Assembly: GCF_007954355.1 (NCBI RefSeq)
Contig: NZ_VOLR01000029.1
Coordinates: 1-48,896, forward strand
Length of the DNA stretch: 48,896 bases
Reading direction: 5' to 3'
Source of the DNA: Colwellia hornerae
GTDB lineage: Bacteria > Pseudomonadota > Gammaproteobacteria > Enterobacterales > Alteromonadaceae
Every line of letters starts with the position of its first letter. The stretch's first letter is position 1. Below are positions 27,471-36,560 of the stretch, in pieces. Both the position numbers and the translations under genes were made by a program. Below the pieces are notes generated by a model. That model made no database searches. It was not told the DNA's origin and saw only the letters and a program-made list of their open reading frames with translations.

Positions 27471-29159
27471 ATGCTTTTACATCTTAACATTCAAAACTTC
27501 GCCATTGTGCGCTCCCTAGATATAGATTGGCGCAAAGGTATGACAACCATCACCGGAGAAACTGGTGCGGGTAAATCGATAGCTATTGATGCTTTAGGCT
27601 TATGTTTAGGTGACAGAGCGTTAACGAATGTTGTAAGACCCAACACTAAAAAAGCAGAGTTAGCCGCGACCTTTGATATAAATAAAAATATTTCTGCACA
27701 AAAATGGCTGAAAAACAATGGCCTATCTTTAACAGACGAACACGATGCTGAGCTAGATTGTGAGTGTATTTTACGCCGAGTGATATCAGCTGAAGGACGT
27801 TCAAAAGCCTACATTAACGGTAGCCAAGTTCCGCTTGCCCAACTTAAAGACATAGCACAATTTTTAATAAGTATTCATGGCCAACACGATCACCAACTCA
27901 TTGTTAAGCCGGCTCAACAGCGTAAAATACTTGATGAATATGCCGATCATCAACACTTATTAGACGACGTTCAATATTACTATCAGCAATGGCGAAATCT
28001 CAAAACAGAATTAAAAAAATTACAAGAAAGCAAAGAACAACGCGAAGCTAAATCGCAGTTATTACAATATCAAGTTACTGAGTTAGACGAATTCTCACTT
28101 CAAACCGGTGAGTTTCAAATTCTAGAGAGTGATTACAAACGTCATAGTAACGGTCAGTCGTTATTAACGGGCACCTTAAAGGCTTTACAAGTTTTATCTG
28201 AAAACGAAAATCATAATATTTCAGACAGCCTGAGAAATAACTGCGAACAATTGAATGATTTAGTTCACATGGATCCTAATTTAGCAAACATTGCTAACAC
28301 CTTAAGCGAAGCACTTATTCTTGTTGAAGATGCCAATGATGAACTAAAGCATTACTACGATAAACTTGAGCTCGACCCAGAAGCTTATCAAATGATTGAA
28401 GACCGCTACTCGCTCGCTATTCAACTTGCTAAAAAACACCAAGTGGCACCCGAGCACTTGCCAACGTTACACTTAGAGATAAAGCAAGCCTTACATCTAA
28501 TCAATTCAGACGGTTCAAGACTAGACACAGCATACGTAGATATTGAAAAAGCTAAAACACATTATCAACAATCTGCTCAGACGTTATCAACTTCAAGAAT
28601 AAAGTCGGCTAAAAAACTCAGTAAGAAAATATCGCTGAGTATGAAAGAGCTCAATATGAACAATGGCATTTTTGACGTGTCGGTACAGCAAGTTGACGTT
28701 GAAGCTTTATCACCATTTGGCCTTGATGAAATAAATTTTCTTATTAGCCTTAACCCAGGGCAAAAATTAGAAGCAATGAACAAAGTTGCCTCTGGCGGCG
28801 AATTATCACGTATTAGTTTAGCCATGCAGGTTATTTTGGCTGACAAGGTGATCACACCGACCTTAATATTTGATGAAGTTGATGTGGGTATTAGTGGCCC
28901 AACAGCCGCAATGGTCGGTAGCAAGCTACAAGAATTAGCACAAAACACCCAAGTTATCTGCGTAACACATTTACCACAGGTTGCTTGCAAGGGACATCAA
29001 CAGTTATTTGTCAGTAAATTAACCGATGGCGAATTTACAGAAACAAAAGTAACGGAACTAAGTGCTAATGGCAGAGTCCAAGAAATTGCTCGCTTATTAG
29101 CGGGAAATAAAATAACAGATAACAGCTTGGCTAATGCTCAAGAGTTACTTGCCGGTTAA
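27471..29159 (+). CDS. recN: DNA repair protein RecN
   Basis: An SMC-like ATPase that acts in double-strand break repair. The 562 residues have the N-terminal MLLHLNIQNFAIV, Walker A GETGAGKS (29-36), long central coiled coils, and a C-terminal half with the ABC signature VASGGELSRISLAMQ and Walker B TLIFDEVDVGISG. I chose the ATG at 27471, which matches the family start; an in-frame GTG at 27456 would add five residues and lies inside a LexA half-site. It is SOS-induced according to its promoter. Confidence 0.97.
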   Translation: MLLHLNIQNFAIVRSLDIDWRKGMTTITGETGAGKSIAIDALGLCLGDRALTNVVRPNTKKAELAATFDINKNISAQKWLKNNGLSLTDEHDAELDCECILRRVISAEGRSKAYINGSQVPLAQLKDIAQFLISIHGQHDHQLIVKPAQQRKILDEYADHQHLLDDVQYYYQQWRNLKTELKKLQESKEQREAKSQLLQYQVTELDEFSLQTGEFQILESDYKRHSNGQSLLTGTLKALQVLSENENHNISDSLRNNCEQLNDLVHMDPNLANIANTLSEALILVEDANDELKHYYDKLELDPEAYQMIEDRYSLAIQLAKKHQVAPEHLPTLHLEIKQALHLINSDGSRLDTAYVDIEKAKTHYQQSAQTLSTSRIKSAKKLSKKISLSMKELNMNNGIFDVSVQQVDVEALSPFGLDEINFLISLNPGQKLEAMNKVASGGELSRISLAMQVILADKVITPTLIFDEVDVGISGPTAAMVGSKLQELAQNTQVICVTHLPQVACKGHQQLFVSKLTDGEFTETKVTELSANGRVQEIARLLAGNKITDNSLANAQELLAG

Positions 29160-29293
29160 TAAATTAATTTTAGCGTTAAGTAAATAAACTGAGTTAAGGT
29201 ACAAAGGTGCAAAATAAATTAAAAATAGTTTTGTATCTGTCAGCGGCCTTAGTTATCATCCCCACTTGAACTTATTAGGATAAATGAAAAAAC

Positions 29294-29641
29294 ATGTTAT
29301 TTCGCATTTTAGCCATTACTATTGCCCTATCTCTTTCTGCCTGCTCAAGCTGGGTCTATCGTTTTGACATTCCTCAGGGAAACTTTTTAGAACAAAAAGA
29401 TATCGACAAGCTTCAAATTGGCATGACTAAAGAACAAGTAAAGTTTGTACTTGGTAGCCCTGTTGTTAACGATGCATTTGGCAATGATACATTGCACTAT
29501 GTTTACTTATTAAAATCAGGTCGAAGTGAAGAGTTTAACGTTAAGAAAAAATTTATCCTCTATTTTGATAATGAAGTATTAGCCAGCGCAGAAGGTGACT
29601 TTGTCTTAGCTGACAACTTTTACGTTCCTATGGTTAACTAG
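29294..29641 (+). CDS. bamE: Outer membrane assembly lipoprotein BamE
   Basis: A small lipoprotein of the BAM complex that inserts beta-barrels in the outer membrane. The 115 residues have a lipobox LSAC (cysteine at about 17), then VYRFDIPQGNFLEQKDIDKL and IGMTKEQVKFVLGSPVVNDAF, which are typical SmpA/OmlA features. It follows recN as in E. coli. The best Shine-Dalgarno (TTAGGA) is closer to an out-of-frame ATG at 29284, but only the 29294 start gives the BamE frame. A 20-codon hydrophobic ORF lies just upstream (29207-29269). Confidence 0.93.
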   Translation: MLFRILAITIALSLSACSSWVYRFDIPQGNFLEQKDIDKLQIGMTKEQVKFVLGSPVVNDAFGNDTLHYVYLLKSGRSEEFNVKKKFILYFDNEVLASAEGDFVLADNFYVPMVN

Positions 29642-29707
29642 TTCCAGTCATATCACGAATAGTTACCCATATCGTTATACATTACCATTCATAGCATTTT
29701 GAACATA

Positions 29708-29735
29708 AAAAACGGCCTTAATAGCCGTTTTTTTT
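29708..29735 (+). terminator. Terminator after bamE
   Basis: A 7-bp GC-rich stem AAACGGC/GCCGTTT (29710-29716 with 29724-29730) followed by eight T. An A run on the other side could also serve the convergent rnfH. Confidence 0.85.
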
Positions 29736-29759
29736 ACTTTAAATATAGCGATGATTTTT

Positions 29760-30140
29760 TTAGCTGGCCTTATTTCGACGCGGATCGACACGACCACCGG
29801 TTACTTTATCGGCACGCCCTTCATCTTTTGCTTTTTCAGCTCGGCGCTTTCTCACCTCTTTAGGGTCAGCAATTAAAGGTCGATATATTTCAATACGATC
29901 TAAATCTCGTAAAGTATCCGTTAACTTAGCCGCTCGATTCCAAATACCGACATTATTTATAGTTAAGTCTATTTCTTCAAAAACAGATAAAATGCCTGAG
30001 GCAATAATACCTTGTTCTAACAAAGTCCCCTCATCGACTAAAAGCGTTAATAGCTCTTGTCTATCGGGTAGTCCATACACAACTTCTATTTGTATTTTAC
30101 GTTGAGCAAGTTCTTGCTCTGTCTCTATGCTATCAACCAT
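29760..30140 (-). CDS. rnfH: RnfH family ubiquitin-fold protein
   Basis: A 126-residue protein of the RnfH/RatB (UPF0125) family with a beta-grasp fold (about 16-100: IQIEVVYGLPDRQELLTLLV, then VGIWNRAAKLTDTLRDLDRI and EIYRPLIADPKEVRKRRAEK). A basic C-terminal tail follows. The exact role is unknown; RnfH names come from linkage to the Rnf complex in other bacteria. It overlaps the end of ratA by 8 bp, the standard pair opposite smpB. Confidence 0.92.
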   Translation of the reverse strand: MVDSIETEQELAQRKIQIEVVYGLPDRQELLTLLVDEGTLLEQGIIASGILSVFEEIDLTINNVGIWNRAAKLTDTLRDLDRIEIYRPLIADPKEVRKRRAEKAKDEGRADKVTGGRVDPRRNKAS

Positions 30141-30573
30141 TAGAATGATAAACCTCTTTAGCTCTTTGTGTAAAAGCTTGCACCATATTATTTGTTAAAC
30201 TTGTAAAAACACGGCCAAATGCCAAATCGAAAACTTTACTCGAAAACTCATACTCTAAATGCAAACTAATCTTACAAGCTTCTTCAGATAGTTCAGTAAG
30301 TTGCCAGTAACCCGTTAACTTTTTAAAGGGACCATCAACTAAATCGAGTTGTACTTTATTATCACCAATCAAGGTATTCTTGGTGGTAAACCATTTTTTT
30401 AGCACCCCCTTCGAAACCATCAAAGCAGCAGTAACTTCATTACCTTGCTGAGAGATTATCTTACTGTCACCACAATTTGGGATAAATTGGGGATAAGCAA
30501 CAATATCATTAATTAATTGATACATTTGGTCAACGCTATACATCACTAAAGCGCTACGACTAATTACGGGCAT
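30133..30573 (-). CDS. ratA: RatA/COQ10-like START domain protein
   Basis: A 146-residue protein of the polyketide cyclase/START superfamily. In E. coli RatA was reported to block 70S ribosome assembly, while homologues bind ubiquinone like Coq10; which role applies here is open. Motifs are QMYQLINDIVAYPQFIPNCG and LEYEFSSKVFDLAFGRVF. It is followed, with an overlap, by rnfH and is divergent from smpB with 150 bp between them. Confidence 0.92.
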   Translation of the reverse strand: MPVISRSALVMYSVDQMYQLINDIVAYPQFIPNCGDSKIISQQGNEVTAALMVSKGVLKKWFTTKNTLIGDNKVQLDLVDGPFKKLTGYWQLTELSEEACKISLHLEYEFSSKVFDLAFGRVFTSLTNNMVQAFTQRAKEVYHSNG

Positions 30574-30723
30574 TTATTTTCCTCGACTTTAAAGGGTAAT
30601 GATAACAAAGCCGTGAGCAAAAGGCATTAAACAGAAAAATTGAAATTAATCATTCAAATATCAATAATTCTCCGTATAATGTTTGCGATTGCTATTTTTG
30701 ATGGCAAACAAAATGGAAATATA

Positions 30724-31206
30724 ATGGCACAGAAAAAAAAATCAAACAGCAATACTATTGCGTTAAACAAAAAAGCTCGTCATAACTATTCTTTAACTGA
30801 TAAGTTTGAAGGTGGGATGAGCCTGCAGGGTTGGGAAATTAAAAGTATCCGTAGCGGAAAAGTTAATATTTCTGATTGTTACGTACACGTAAAAAACGGT
30901 GAAGCTTATTTACTGGGCGCTGAAATAATGCCGCTCAATGCTGCTTCTAGTCACGTAGTATGCGAACCTAATCGTGACCGCAAGTTACTGTTGAATCGAC
31001 GCGAATTAGAGAAAATAACCGCGGCTGTAGAGCGAGATGGTTATTCATTAATTGCCACGGCGATGTATTGGAAAGCAAATTGGGTCAAACTCGAATTTTA
31101 TTTGGGTAAAGGTAAAAAAGACCATGATAAGCGTTCTGATATTAAAGACAGAGAATGGGCTGTTGATAAAGGCCGATTAATGAAAAATAAGAATTTAGAT
31201 CGATAA
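30724..31206 (+). CDS. smpB: SsrA-binding protein SmpB
   Basis: It binds tmRNA and delivers it to stalled ribosomes for trans-translation. The 160 residues start at the ATG at 30724 ([20 protein letters not shown]), which is the family start; the open frame runs upstream to 30640 without SmpB similarity. Family features include the [16 protein letters not shown] segment and the basic C-terminus [19 protein letters not shown]. The tmRNA gene follows 95 bp downstream, so both partners of the system are adjacent. Confidence 0.97.
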   Translation: MAQKKKSNSNTIALNKKARHNYSLTDKFEGGMSLQGWEIKSIRSGKVNISDCYVHVKNGEAYLLGAEIMPLNAASSHVVCEPNRDRKLLLNRRELEKITAAVERDGYSLIATAMYWKANWVKLEFYLGKGKKDHDKRSDIKDREWAVDKGRLMKNKNLDR

Positions 31207-31225
31207 CAAGTTAACAATTAACACG

Positions 31226-31261
31226 TTGTTTATTTAAAAAAAGCGCTGTACAATGCGCTTT
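31226..31261 (+). promoter_or_regulatory. ssrA promoter overlapping an smpB hairpin
   Basis: TTGTTT (31226-31231), 17 nt, TACAAT (31249-31254) is a good sigma70 promoter about 45 nt before mature tmRNA. A hairpin AAAGCGC/GCGCTTT (31240-31246 with 31255-31261) spans the -10 and could end smpB transcripts. Confidence 0.65.
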
Positions 31262-31300
31262 ATAGACTGAGTAAGTTTATAATTAAGATGTTAAAACTTT

Positions 31301-31650
31301 GGGGCGGATCTAGGATTCGACAAGATTCATGAAACCCGAGGTGCATGCCCAGGGGCGGTTTGCCTGGTAAAAAGCCGCAAAACTATAATTGCAAACGACG
31401 ATACGTTCGCACTAGCCGCTTAGGCTAGCCATCGCCTCAAAAATTCTCCTATTGTTTAGAGGATCGATGGTCACCCCAAATAGGATAGCGAGGGAAGCAC
31501 GCTTAAGGCTGAACCGCGAAATAGTATTAAGCTCACCATGACGAAGCCTGTCGGTTGGCGTCTAATTGGTTAAACAAATAATCGACTAAGCATGTAGTAC
31601 CAAGGATGTAGGCTTTTTGGACGGGGGTTCGATTCCCCCCCGCTCCACCA
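31301..31650 (+). ncRNA. ssrA: tmRNA (SsrA)
   Basis: A 350-nt transfer-messenger RNA. The 5' end GGGGCGG pairs with the 3' CCGCTCC to make the acceptor stem, with a G-U pair at the third position (the alanyl-tRNA synthetase identity element), and the CCA end is encoded. A T-loop region GGTTCGATTCC lies near the 3' end. The tag reading frame is at 31391-31423 (GCA to TAG) and encodes ANDDTFALAA, which keeps the ALAA protease end. The sequence before the resume codon (GCCGCAAAACTATAATT) resembles the E. coli arrangement. Ribosome rescue with SmpB is its role. Confidence 0.97.
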
Positions 31651-31726
31651 AATAAAGACCTTTTTAATCCATTAGTTATACCTAGTAACTTTTAGATTTG
31701 GCGATAAACAAACCACCGTTTATGAT

Positions 31727-31753
31727 AAAAAACCGCTTAATTGCGGTTTTTTT
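31727..31753 (+). terminator. Terminator after tmRNA
   Basis: A 10-bp stem (AAAAAACCGC, 31727-31736, with 31743-31752), a 6-nt loop and a T run. It lies 77 nt past the tmRNA 3' end. Confidence 0.85.
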
Positions 31754-31946
31754 ATGTCTAAAATCATCTCCCACCTTAACTTTGAGTGTTGAAATCAATG
31801 AACTAGGATCATAGACTTTATTATCGGTCATTACTTTTAGATGTTGATAACCAGACGTTCTCATTGAGATTAATGAAGAATATCAATAACCGTGATTCTA
31901 TAAATGATCTTACTCAGAACATCTAAAAACAAACAGCTAACCATAT

Positions 31947-31976
31947 AAAAAGCAGCCCTTATTTGAGCTGGTTTTT
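31947..31976 (-). terminator. Terminator after the AGCS transporter gene
   Basis: On the minus strand, a CAGCTC/GGGCTG stem with an AAAAC/CTTTTT extension (one mismatch) is followed by T. It lies 14 nt beyond the stop. Confidence 0.65.
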
Positions 31977-31990
31977 ATATATTAAAGCGC

Positions 31991-33421
31991 TTATAGAGTC
32001 TCTTTGGCTTTGTTCGCCGCCCAGACACCAGGTTCTGTTTTGCCTTGTATTTCGACATCATCAAGTAAAAAGGTCGGCTTACCGTTTTCTTTGAGTTTTT
32101 CGCGAAAGTCTTTAGTTAAATTCAATACGGTTGGGGTCAGTAAAATAATAGCGTAGATATTTACCAGCGTCATTAACCCTAATGCCATATCGGCTAATCC
32201 CCAAACTTCTTTCAACGAAGCCGTTGCCCCCCAAAATACCATAAATAGATAAATGCTAGTGTAAAAGAGTCGCCCTACTTTGTTGTCTAGTTTGAATAAG
32301 TGTAAATTACTCTCTGCATAAGCATAATTCGCAACCACCGAGGTGAAAGCAAATAAGGTAATAGCGGCGGCAACAAAATAGTTTCCACCACTACCAAAAT
32401 GACTTGTCATCGCATCTTGTGTCATTCGAATACCTTCCATTTCGCCACTGATATTAATATCTGACAACAAAATAACTACTGCTGTGCAACTACAAAGCAC
32501 CATGGTATCTAAGAAAACCCCTAGCATTTGTACATACCCCTGAGCAACAGGGTGATTAGGAACAGGTGAAGCGCCAGCGGCTGCATGTGGCACACTACCT
32601 GCTCCGGCTTCATTTGAATATAAGCCTCGTTGAATGCCATTCTTAATTGCCGCACCTAAAGCGCCGGCACCCGCCTCATTTAAGCCAAAAGCTGAGTAAA
32701 ATATATCAACAAACATTGAAGGTAAGAGTTGAATATTCATTAAGGTAATAACGACTGCTGTCCCGACAAAGGCTAATCCCATAAAAGGAACAATAAGTTC
32801 GGCAAATCGGGCAATACTGCGCATGCCACCTACAACTATACTGCCGGCGAGTACCGCAATAACTACGCCTGAATATTCACGAGGGATGGTAAAAGTATTG
32901 TTTAATGCATCTGCGATGGTGTTGGCTTGCATTGCACTAAAAGTAAGACCATAGCCTAAAAAAAGACAAAGCGAAAAAAGAATAGCAAGCCAAGGTTTAT
33001 TCAGTCCTGCCCGAATATAATAAGCTGGGCCACCCCGGAATTCTTTATGTTCATCTCGCACTTTATATAGCTGGCCAAGAACACTTTCAGCAAAGCCGGT
33101 CGCCATACCCAATAATGCAATGACCCACATCCAAAATACCGCGCCACTACCACCCAGCGAAATAGCCATGGCAACACCCGCTAAATTACCTGTACCAACT
33201 CGCGCCGAAAGCCCAGTACACAAGGCTTGAAAAGAACTAATACCTGACTTATCAGATTGCGTACTGCCTTTCATCACCGTAAACATATATTTGAATTGCA
33301 GTATTTGTATCCAGCGAAGTTTGAACGAAAACCAAAATCCGGCAAAAAGTAACAAGTAAATTAATATTTGACCTTGGCCCCAAAGGATATTATTGATAGC
33401 GCTTACAATCTCATTAACCAT
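31991..33421 (-). CDS. Sodium:alanine symporter, AGCS family
   Basis: A 476-residue Na+-coupled amino-acid (alanine/glycine) symporter of the inner membrane, with about ten or eleven membrane segments. Family motifs are FQALCTGLSARVGTGNLAGV (Na+/substrate site region), FWMWVIALLGMATGFAES, YKVRDEHKEFRGGPAYYI and GLYSNEAGAGSVPHAAAGA. It lies 93 bp downstream of ctlX on the same strand and may share its transcript. Together they suggest amino-acid uptake and breakdown. Confidence 0.93.
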   Translation of the reverse strand: MVNEIVSAINNILWGQGQILIYLLLFAGFWFSFKLRWIQILQFKYMFTVMKGSTQSDKSGISSFQALCTGLSARVGTGNLAGVAMAISLGGSGAVFWMWVIALLGMATGFAESVLGQLYKVRDEHKEFRGGPAYYIRAGLNKPWLAILFSLCLFLGYGLTFSAMQANTIADALNNTFTIPREYSGVVIAVLAGSIVVGGMRSIARFAELIVPFMGLAFVGTAVVITLMNIQLLPSMFVDIFYSAFGLNEAGAGALGAAIKNGIQRGLYSNEAGAGSVPHAAAGASPVPNHPVAQGYVQMLGVFLDTMVLCSCTAVVILLSDINISGEMEGIRMTQDAMTSHFGSGGNYFVAAAITLFAFTSVVANYAYAESNLHLFKLDNKVGRLFYTSIYLFMVFWGATASLKEVWGLADMALGLMTLVNIYAIILLTPTVLNLTKDFREKLKENGKPTFLLDDVEIQGKTEPGVWAANKAKETL

Positions 33422-33514
33422 TTACTTTCCTTGTTTACTCTTTAATTTTCAGTATAGTACGATACTTTTTTAAATTATATGCTTAATTTTTTGACTGATG
33501 CGCTAATCAATGAA

Positions 33515-34435
33515 TTACCTTTTTGACAAGTGAACCCCTGCCAACATACAACGTACTGAGCCGCCAGCCATTTCAATGGCTGAGACATTCAGCGGAACTA
33601 ATTTTACCGTTTCTTCTAGCAAGGTTATTTGCTCAGGGGTTAATGCGTTATAGGCCGTTAACGAAAGCGCAAGTATTCGCCCTGAAGCCCCTTGTAACTC
33701 GAGAGCATTGCCGCAAAATTGACTAATTTGCTGCTCGGTTAAATAAATAATCTTTTTGCCTGCATTTTCAAAACGCTTAATAATTTCATCTCGGCGTTTA
33801 GGGTTTGTCATCATTTCAAAGCCTGCCATGACAAAGTCACTACCAATACACATTAAGACATTGGTATGGTAAACACGAATGCCCTTTTTGTCCTTGGCAT
33901 CAAAAACCATAGGCTCAAAATTAAAGTGAGAGCAAAAACGTTCAAGGACATGTGAATCTGTTCTTTTTGAACTGGCAGCATAAGCAATGCGTTCAATATG
34001 GTCTAGCACCATAGCGCCAGTACCCTCTAAGTAAATATCATCATATTCCAAGCCAGAGTAATCAAAAACGACTTGTACACGATACTGCTGTTTAAGCATG
34101 GCGATAATATCGGTACGGCGTTCCTTGCGACGATTTTTTGCATACATAGGGTAAATAGCGATTTGGCCACCACTATGTGTTGAAAACCAATTGTTAGGAA
34201 ACACTGAATCAGGTGTTTCAAGCCCCTCATCTTCAAAAATATGTACAACGACCCCTTCCGCAGCAAGTGTGCTTGCTGCGCTAGTTACTTGGTTAAAAGC
34301 GAGGGCTTTAATCTGCTCTTTGTTTACTGGCTCTGTTGACTGAAAGCTGTTGTCTTTTTTTGTTTGTTCGTTCGGACAAAAATGATGTGGGCGGATCATC
34401 ACGACCGCATTTGGCGCTTGTGGAAATAATGGCAT
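33515..34435 (-). CDS. ctlX: Citrulline hydrolase-like CtlX (amidinotransferase/guanidinohydrolase fold)
   Basis: A 306-residue member of the COG4874 group in the guanidine-modifying (pentein) superfamily, whose characterised members include the citrulline-utilisation hydrolase CtlX. Likely catalytic residues are D76 (TPDSVFPNNW), E137 (YLEGTGAMV), H190 (YHTNVLM) and the nucleophile C296 (GGSVRCMLAG). It is divergent from an AsnC-family regulator and followed by an amino-acid symporter, which fits catabolism of arginine/citrulline-like compounds. The exact substrate is inferred from the family name only. Confidence 0.85.
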   Translation of the reverse strand: MPLFPQAPNAVVMIRPHHFCPNEQTKKDNSFQSTEPVNKEQIKALAFNQVTSAASTLAAEGVVVHIFEDEGLETPDSVFPNNWFSTHSGGQIAIYPMYAKNRRKERRTDIIAMLKQQYRVQVVFDYSGLEYDDIYLEGTGAMVLDHIERIAYAASSKRTDSHVLERFCSHFNFEPMVFDAKDKKGIRVYHTNVLMCIGSDFVMAGFEMMTNPKRRDEIIKRFENAGKKIIYLTEQQISQFCGNALELQGASGRILALSLTAYNALTPEQITLLEETVKLVPLNVSAIEMAGGSVRCMLAGVHLSKR

Positions 34436-34573
34436 AATTTCTCTCTGCTGCTCTGTATTTTTTAAGCTTTATTGTAATAACGATTAGTCTCTTGGCTAAT
34501 AAAGCAGAACGCTATACAAAGCGGTTATTTAACTGAACCCTATGTTATCTGCTGAAGGTGTAAATCAAAATGG

Positions 34574-34612
34574 CAATATGTTGCAATTATTGAGTAAATA
34601 TTTATCATATTG
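34574..34612. promoter_or_regulatory. Inverted repeat before the AsnC-type gene, possible operator
   Basis: CAATATG (34574-34580) and CATATTG (34606-34612) form an inverted repeat in an AT-rich stretch between the divergent ctlX and regulator genes. It may bind the regulator; sequence alone cannot show this. Confidence 0.35.
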
Positions 34613-34650
34613 TTTAGTTTTATTGTCAAAATGATAATTTGGAGCCGAGT

Positions 34651-35106
34651 ATGACCTATGACAAGAACCTGAAGAAGCGGGTATTTCTTTACGATGCTAT
34701 TGATAAAGAGCTCATCGCTATTTTACGCCTGGATGCTAGAGCCTCTATTTCTAAGCTGGCAAAATTACTCCAGGTCTCGCGTGGCACAGTACAAAATAGA
34801 ATGGACAGACTGATAAATTCTGGCGCTATTTTGGGATTTACGATTCGGGCTCATGATGAGTTAGAAACCGAAGTCGTTAAAGCAATCATGATGATAGAAG
34901 TTGTCGGCAGATCAACCACACAAGTAATTAATAAACTGCGTGGTATTGCCCAGCTTGATAAGATTCACACAACTAACGGTACTTGGGATTTAGTGGCCGA
35001 GGTTAAAACATCAAATTTACTGGAGTTTGACCACGTGCTACGTGATGTTAGAACGATAGAAGGTGTCCTTAACAGTGAGACCAGCATTCTTTTAAGCTCT
35101 GTTTAA
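34651..35106 (+). CDS. Lrp/AsnC family regulator beside ctlX
   Basis: A 151-residue regulator with an N-terminal helix-turn-helix (LDARASISKLAKLLQVSRGT, VQNRMDRLINSG) and a C-terminal RAM domain (IAQLDKIHTTNGTWDLVAEV). The ATG at 34651 follows GGAG by 6-7 nt and is the best start; the open frame extends to a TTG at 34639. Its divergent position suggests that it controls ctlX and the symporter. It differs clearly from the other Lrp-type protein at 15.5 kb. Confidence 0.9.
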   Translation: MTYDKNLKKRVFLYDAIDKELIAILRLDARASISKLAKLLQVSRGTVQNRMDRLINSGAILGFTIRAHDELETEVVKAIMMIEVVGRSTTQVINKLRGIAQLDKIHTTNGTWDLVAEVKTSNLLEFDHVLRDVRTIEGVLNSETSILLSSV

Positions 35107-35326
35107 CCATTTTTAACACATCTCAGTTATATACCGGTAAGACCACCCAAACGCCCTCTTTGCTAAAGCTGATGGCTTTAATTGGTGCTTATAAGATAAC
35201 TTTCGCTTTTATCTCTGATAAAACACAATCTAGCGTTAATAACGATAGTATTTTTCAAGCAGTTTATAGATAATATCTCACTTTTAAAGAAATGCTCAAT
35301 GTGGCATTTAAAGCTGAGCTTTTCCT

Positions 35327-36265
35327 ATGCATGAAATTAGTGGTCGATGGCAACTGGGGTTATTTTTATCTCTTACTACGGCAATATTATGGGGCGTATT
35401 ACCGATTGCGCTCAAAGAGCTATTGCAATATATGGATGTAAATACCATTACTTGGTTTCGTTTTCTTATTGCGGCCGTATTTTTGGGCGGATACTTAGTC
35501 ATCACCAAACGCCTACCTTCATTATCATCACTTAAGAACAATAAAATAATGGTGTTAATGCTACTTACCGTCTTTGGTTTATTAGCAAACTACATTCTCT
35601 ATATGATGGGCTTGGCCTTAACATCACCAGAAAGCACACAGGTCATGATTCAAATAGCGCCGATGTTATTACTTATTGGTGGTGTTTGTGTTTTTAAGGA
35701 ATCGTTTAATACCAAACAAAAAGTGGGCTTGTTAACCTTCATCTTAGGACTGGTATTATTTTTTAATCAGCGATTTGAACAATTATTTAGTTTTCAGGGT
35801 AACTATGCTCTTGGCCTTTTCTTTATTATTCTTGCGGCAATTCTTTGGGCTATTTATGCCTTAGCACAAAAGCAACTGTTGAAAAGTTTTGCTTCTGAAG
35901 AAATTATGATACTGATTTATTTAGCGGGAACCTTGGCATTTTTACCCTCATCGGCCCCGTCTTTAGTGTTTGAATTAGATACCATAGGTTGGTTACTGTT
36001 GATTTTTTGTGGCGCAAATACCCTGTTGGCTTATGGCGCTTTTGCAGAAGCTCTTGAACATTGGGAAGCGTCTCGTGTTAGTGCAACATTAGCCATAACG
36101 CCATTATTAACCTTGATTTTTATGCAGATCATTAATTATATTTCTCCAGGAGCGATTACAAACGAACCACTCAATACTACCAGTATTATCGGTGCAGTGA
36201 TCTTAGTTATTGGCTCTGGTGTTACGGCGTTAAGTAAAAATAAAAACAAACTTGTATTAACTTAA
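35327..36265 (+). CDS. EamA/DMT family transporter
   Basis: A 312-residue inner-membrane protein with ten predicted segments formed by two EamA repeats (about 10-145 and 160-300). Features are LSLTTAILWGVLPIALKELL, ALTSPESTQVMIQIAPMLLL at the end of repeat 1, and WEASRVSATLAITPLLTLIF in repeat 2. Members export amino acids, nucleosides or other small metabolites. The substrate is unknown; the nearby AsnC regulator and symporter make an amino-acid link possible but unproven. Confidence 0.9.
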   Translation: MHEISGRWQLGLFLSLTTAILWGVLPIALKELLQYMDVNTITWFRFLIAAVFLGGYLVITKRLPSLSSLKNNKIMVLMLLTVFGLLANYILYMMGLALTSPESTQVMIQIAPMLLLIGGVCVFKESFNTKQKVGLLTFILGLVLFFNQRFEQLFSFQGNYALGLFFIILAAILWAIYALAQKQLLKSFASEEIMILIYLAGTLAFLPSSAPSLVFELDTIGWLLLIFCGANTLLAYGAFAEALEHWEASRVSATLAITPLLTLIFMQIINYISPGAITNEPLNTTSIIGAVILVIGSGVTALSKNKNKLVLT

Positions 36266-36372
36266 TGGCCTAAAAACCGGCAACCAAGCCTAATGTTTTA
36301 AGCCGTTAATTATAAATTTTTATCTGGCAAGCTATATATTAATCATTATCTTATGACGCTTGCTCACAACAT

Positions 36373-36398
36373 AAAATTGCCCAATAAAGGGCAATTTT
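36373..36398. terminator. Bidirectional terminator after the EamA gene
   Basis: A 10-bp perfect stem AAAATTGCCC/GGGCAATTTT with a 6-nt loop, in the gap between convergent genes. Confidence 0.75.
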
Positions 36399-36560
36399 AA
36401 ATTCACAATCGGCTAATAATCAACTTAAACTAACGTACCTTTTATCGTGTCAACTACACACTATAACCACAGGGTTTTCAGGATTATTGTCAGTGTGCCC
36501 TTCGACAATAAAGCAGCAACATTGCGACAAAAACCATGCAACTATCTATTTTTATTTTAT

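Larger units (their letters stand above)
31651..31990. other. Intergenic region after tmRNA
   Basis: It holds the tmRNA terminator at 31727-31752 and the AGCS-gene terminator at 31947-31976. A 60-codon open frame on the minus strand (31682-31864) overlaps the first hairpin, has no clear ribosome site and no recognisable product, so I do not call it a gene. No integrase and no repeat of the tmRNA 3' end were seen, although this is a common island attachment site. Confidence 0.6.

Noticed and set aside
31682-31864. A 60-codon minus-strand frame after tmRNA
   Set aside because: It spans the tmRNA terminator, has no clear ribosome site and no recognisable motif.
31301-31990. Genomic island inserted at the tmRNA 3' end
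   Set aside because: No integrase, no repeat of the tmRNA end downstream and ordinary genes on both sides.
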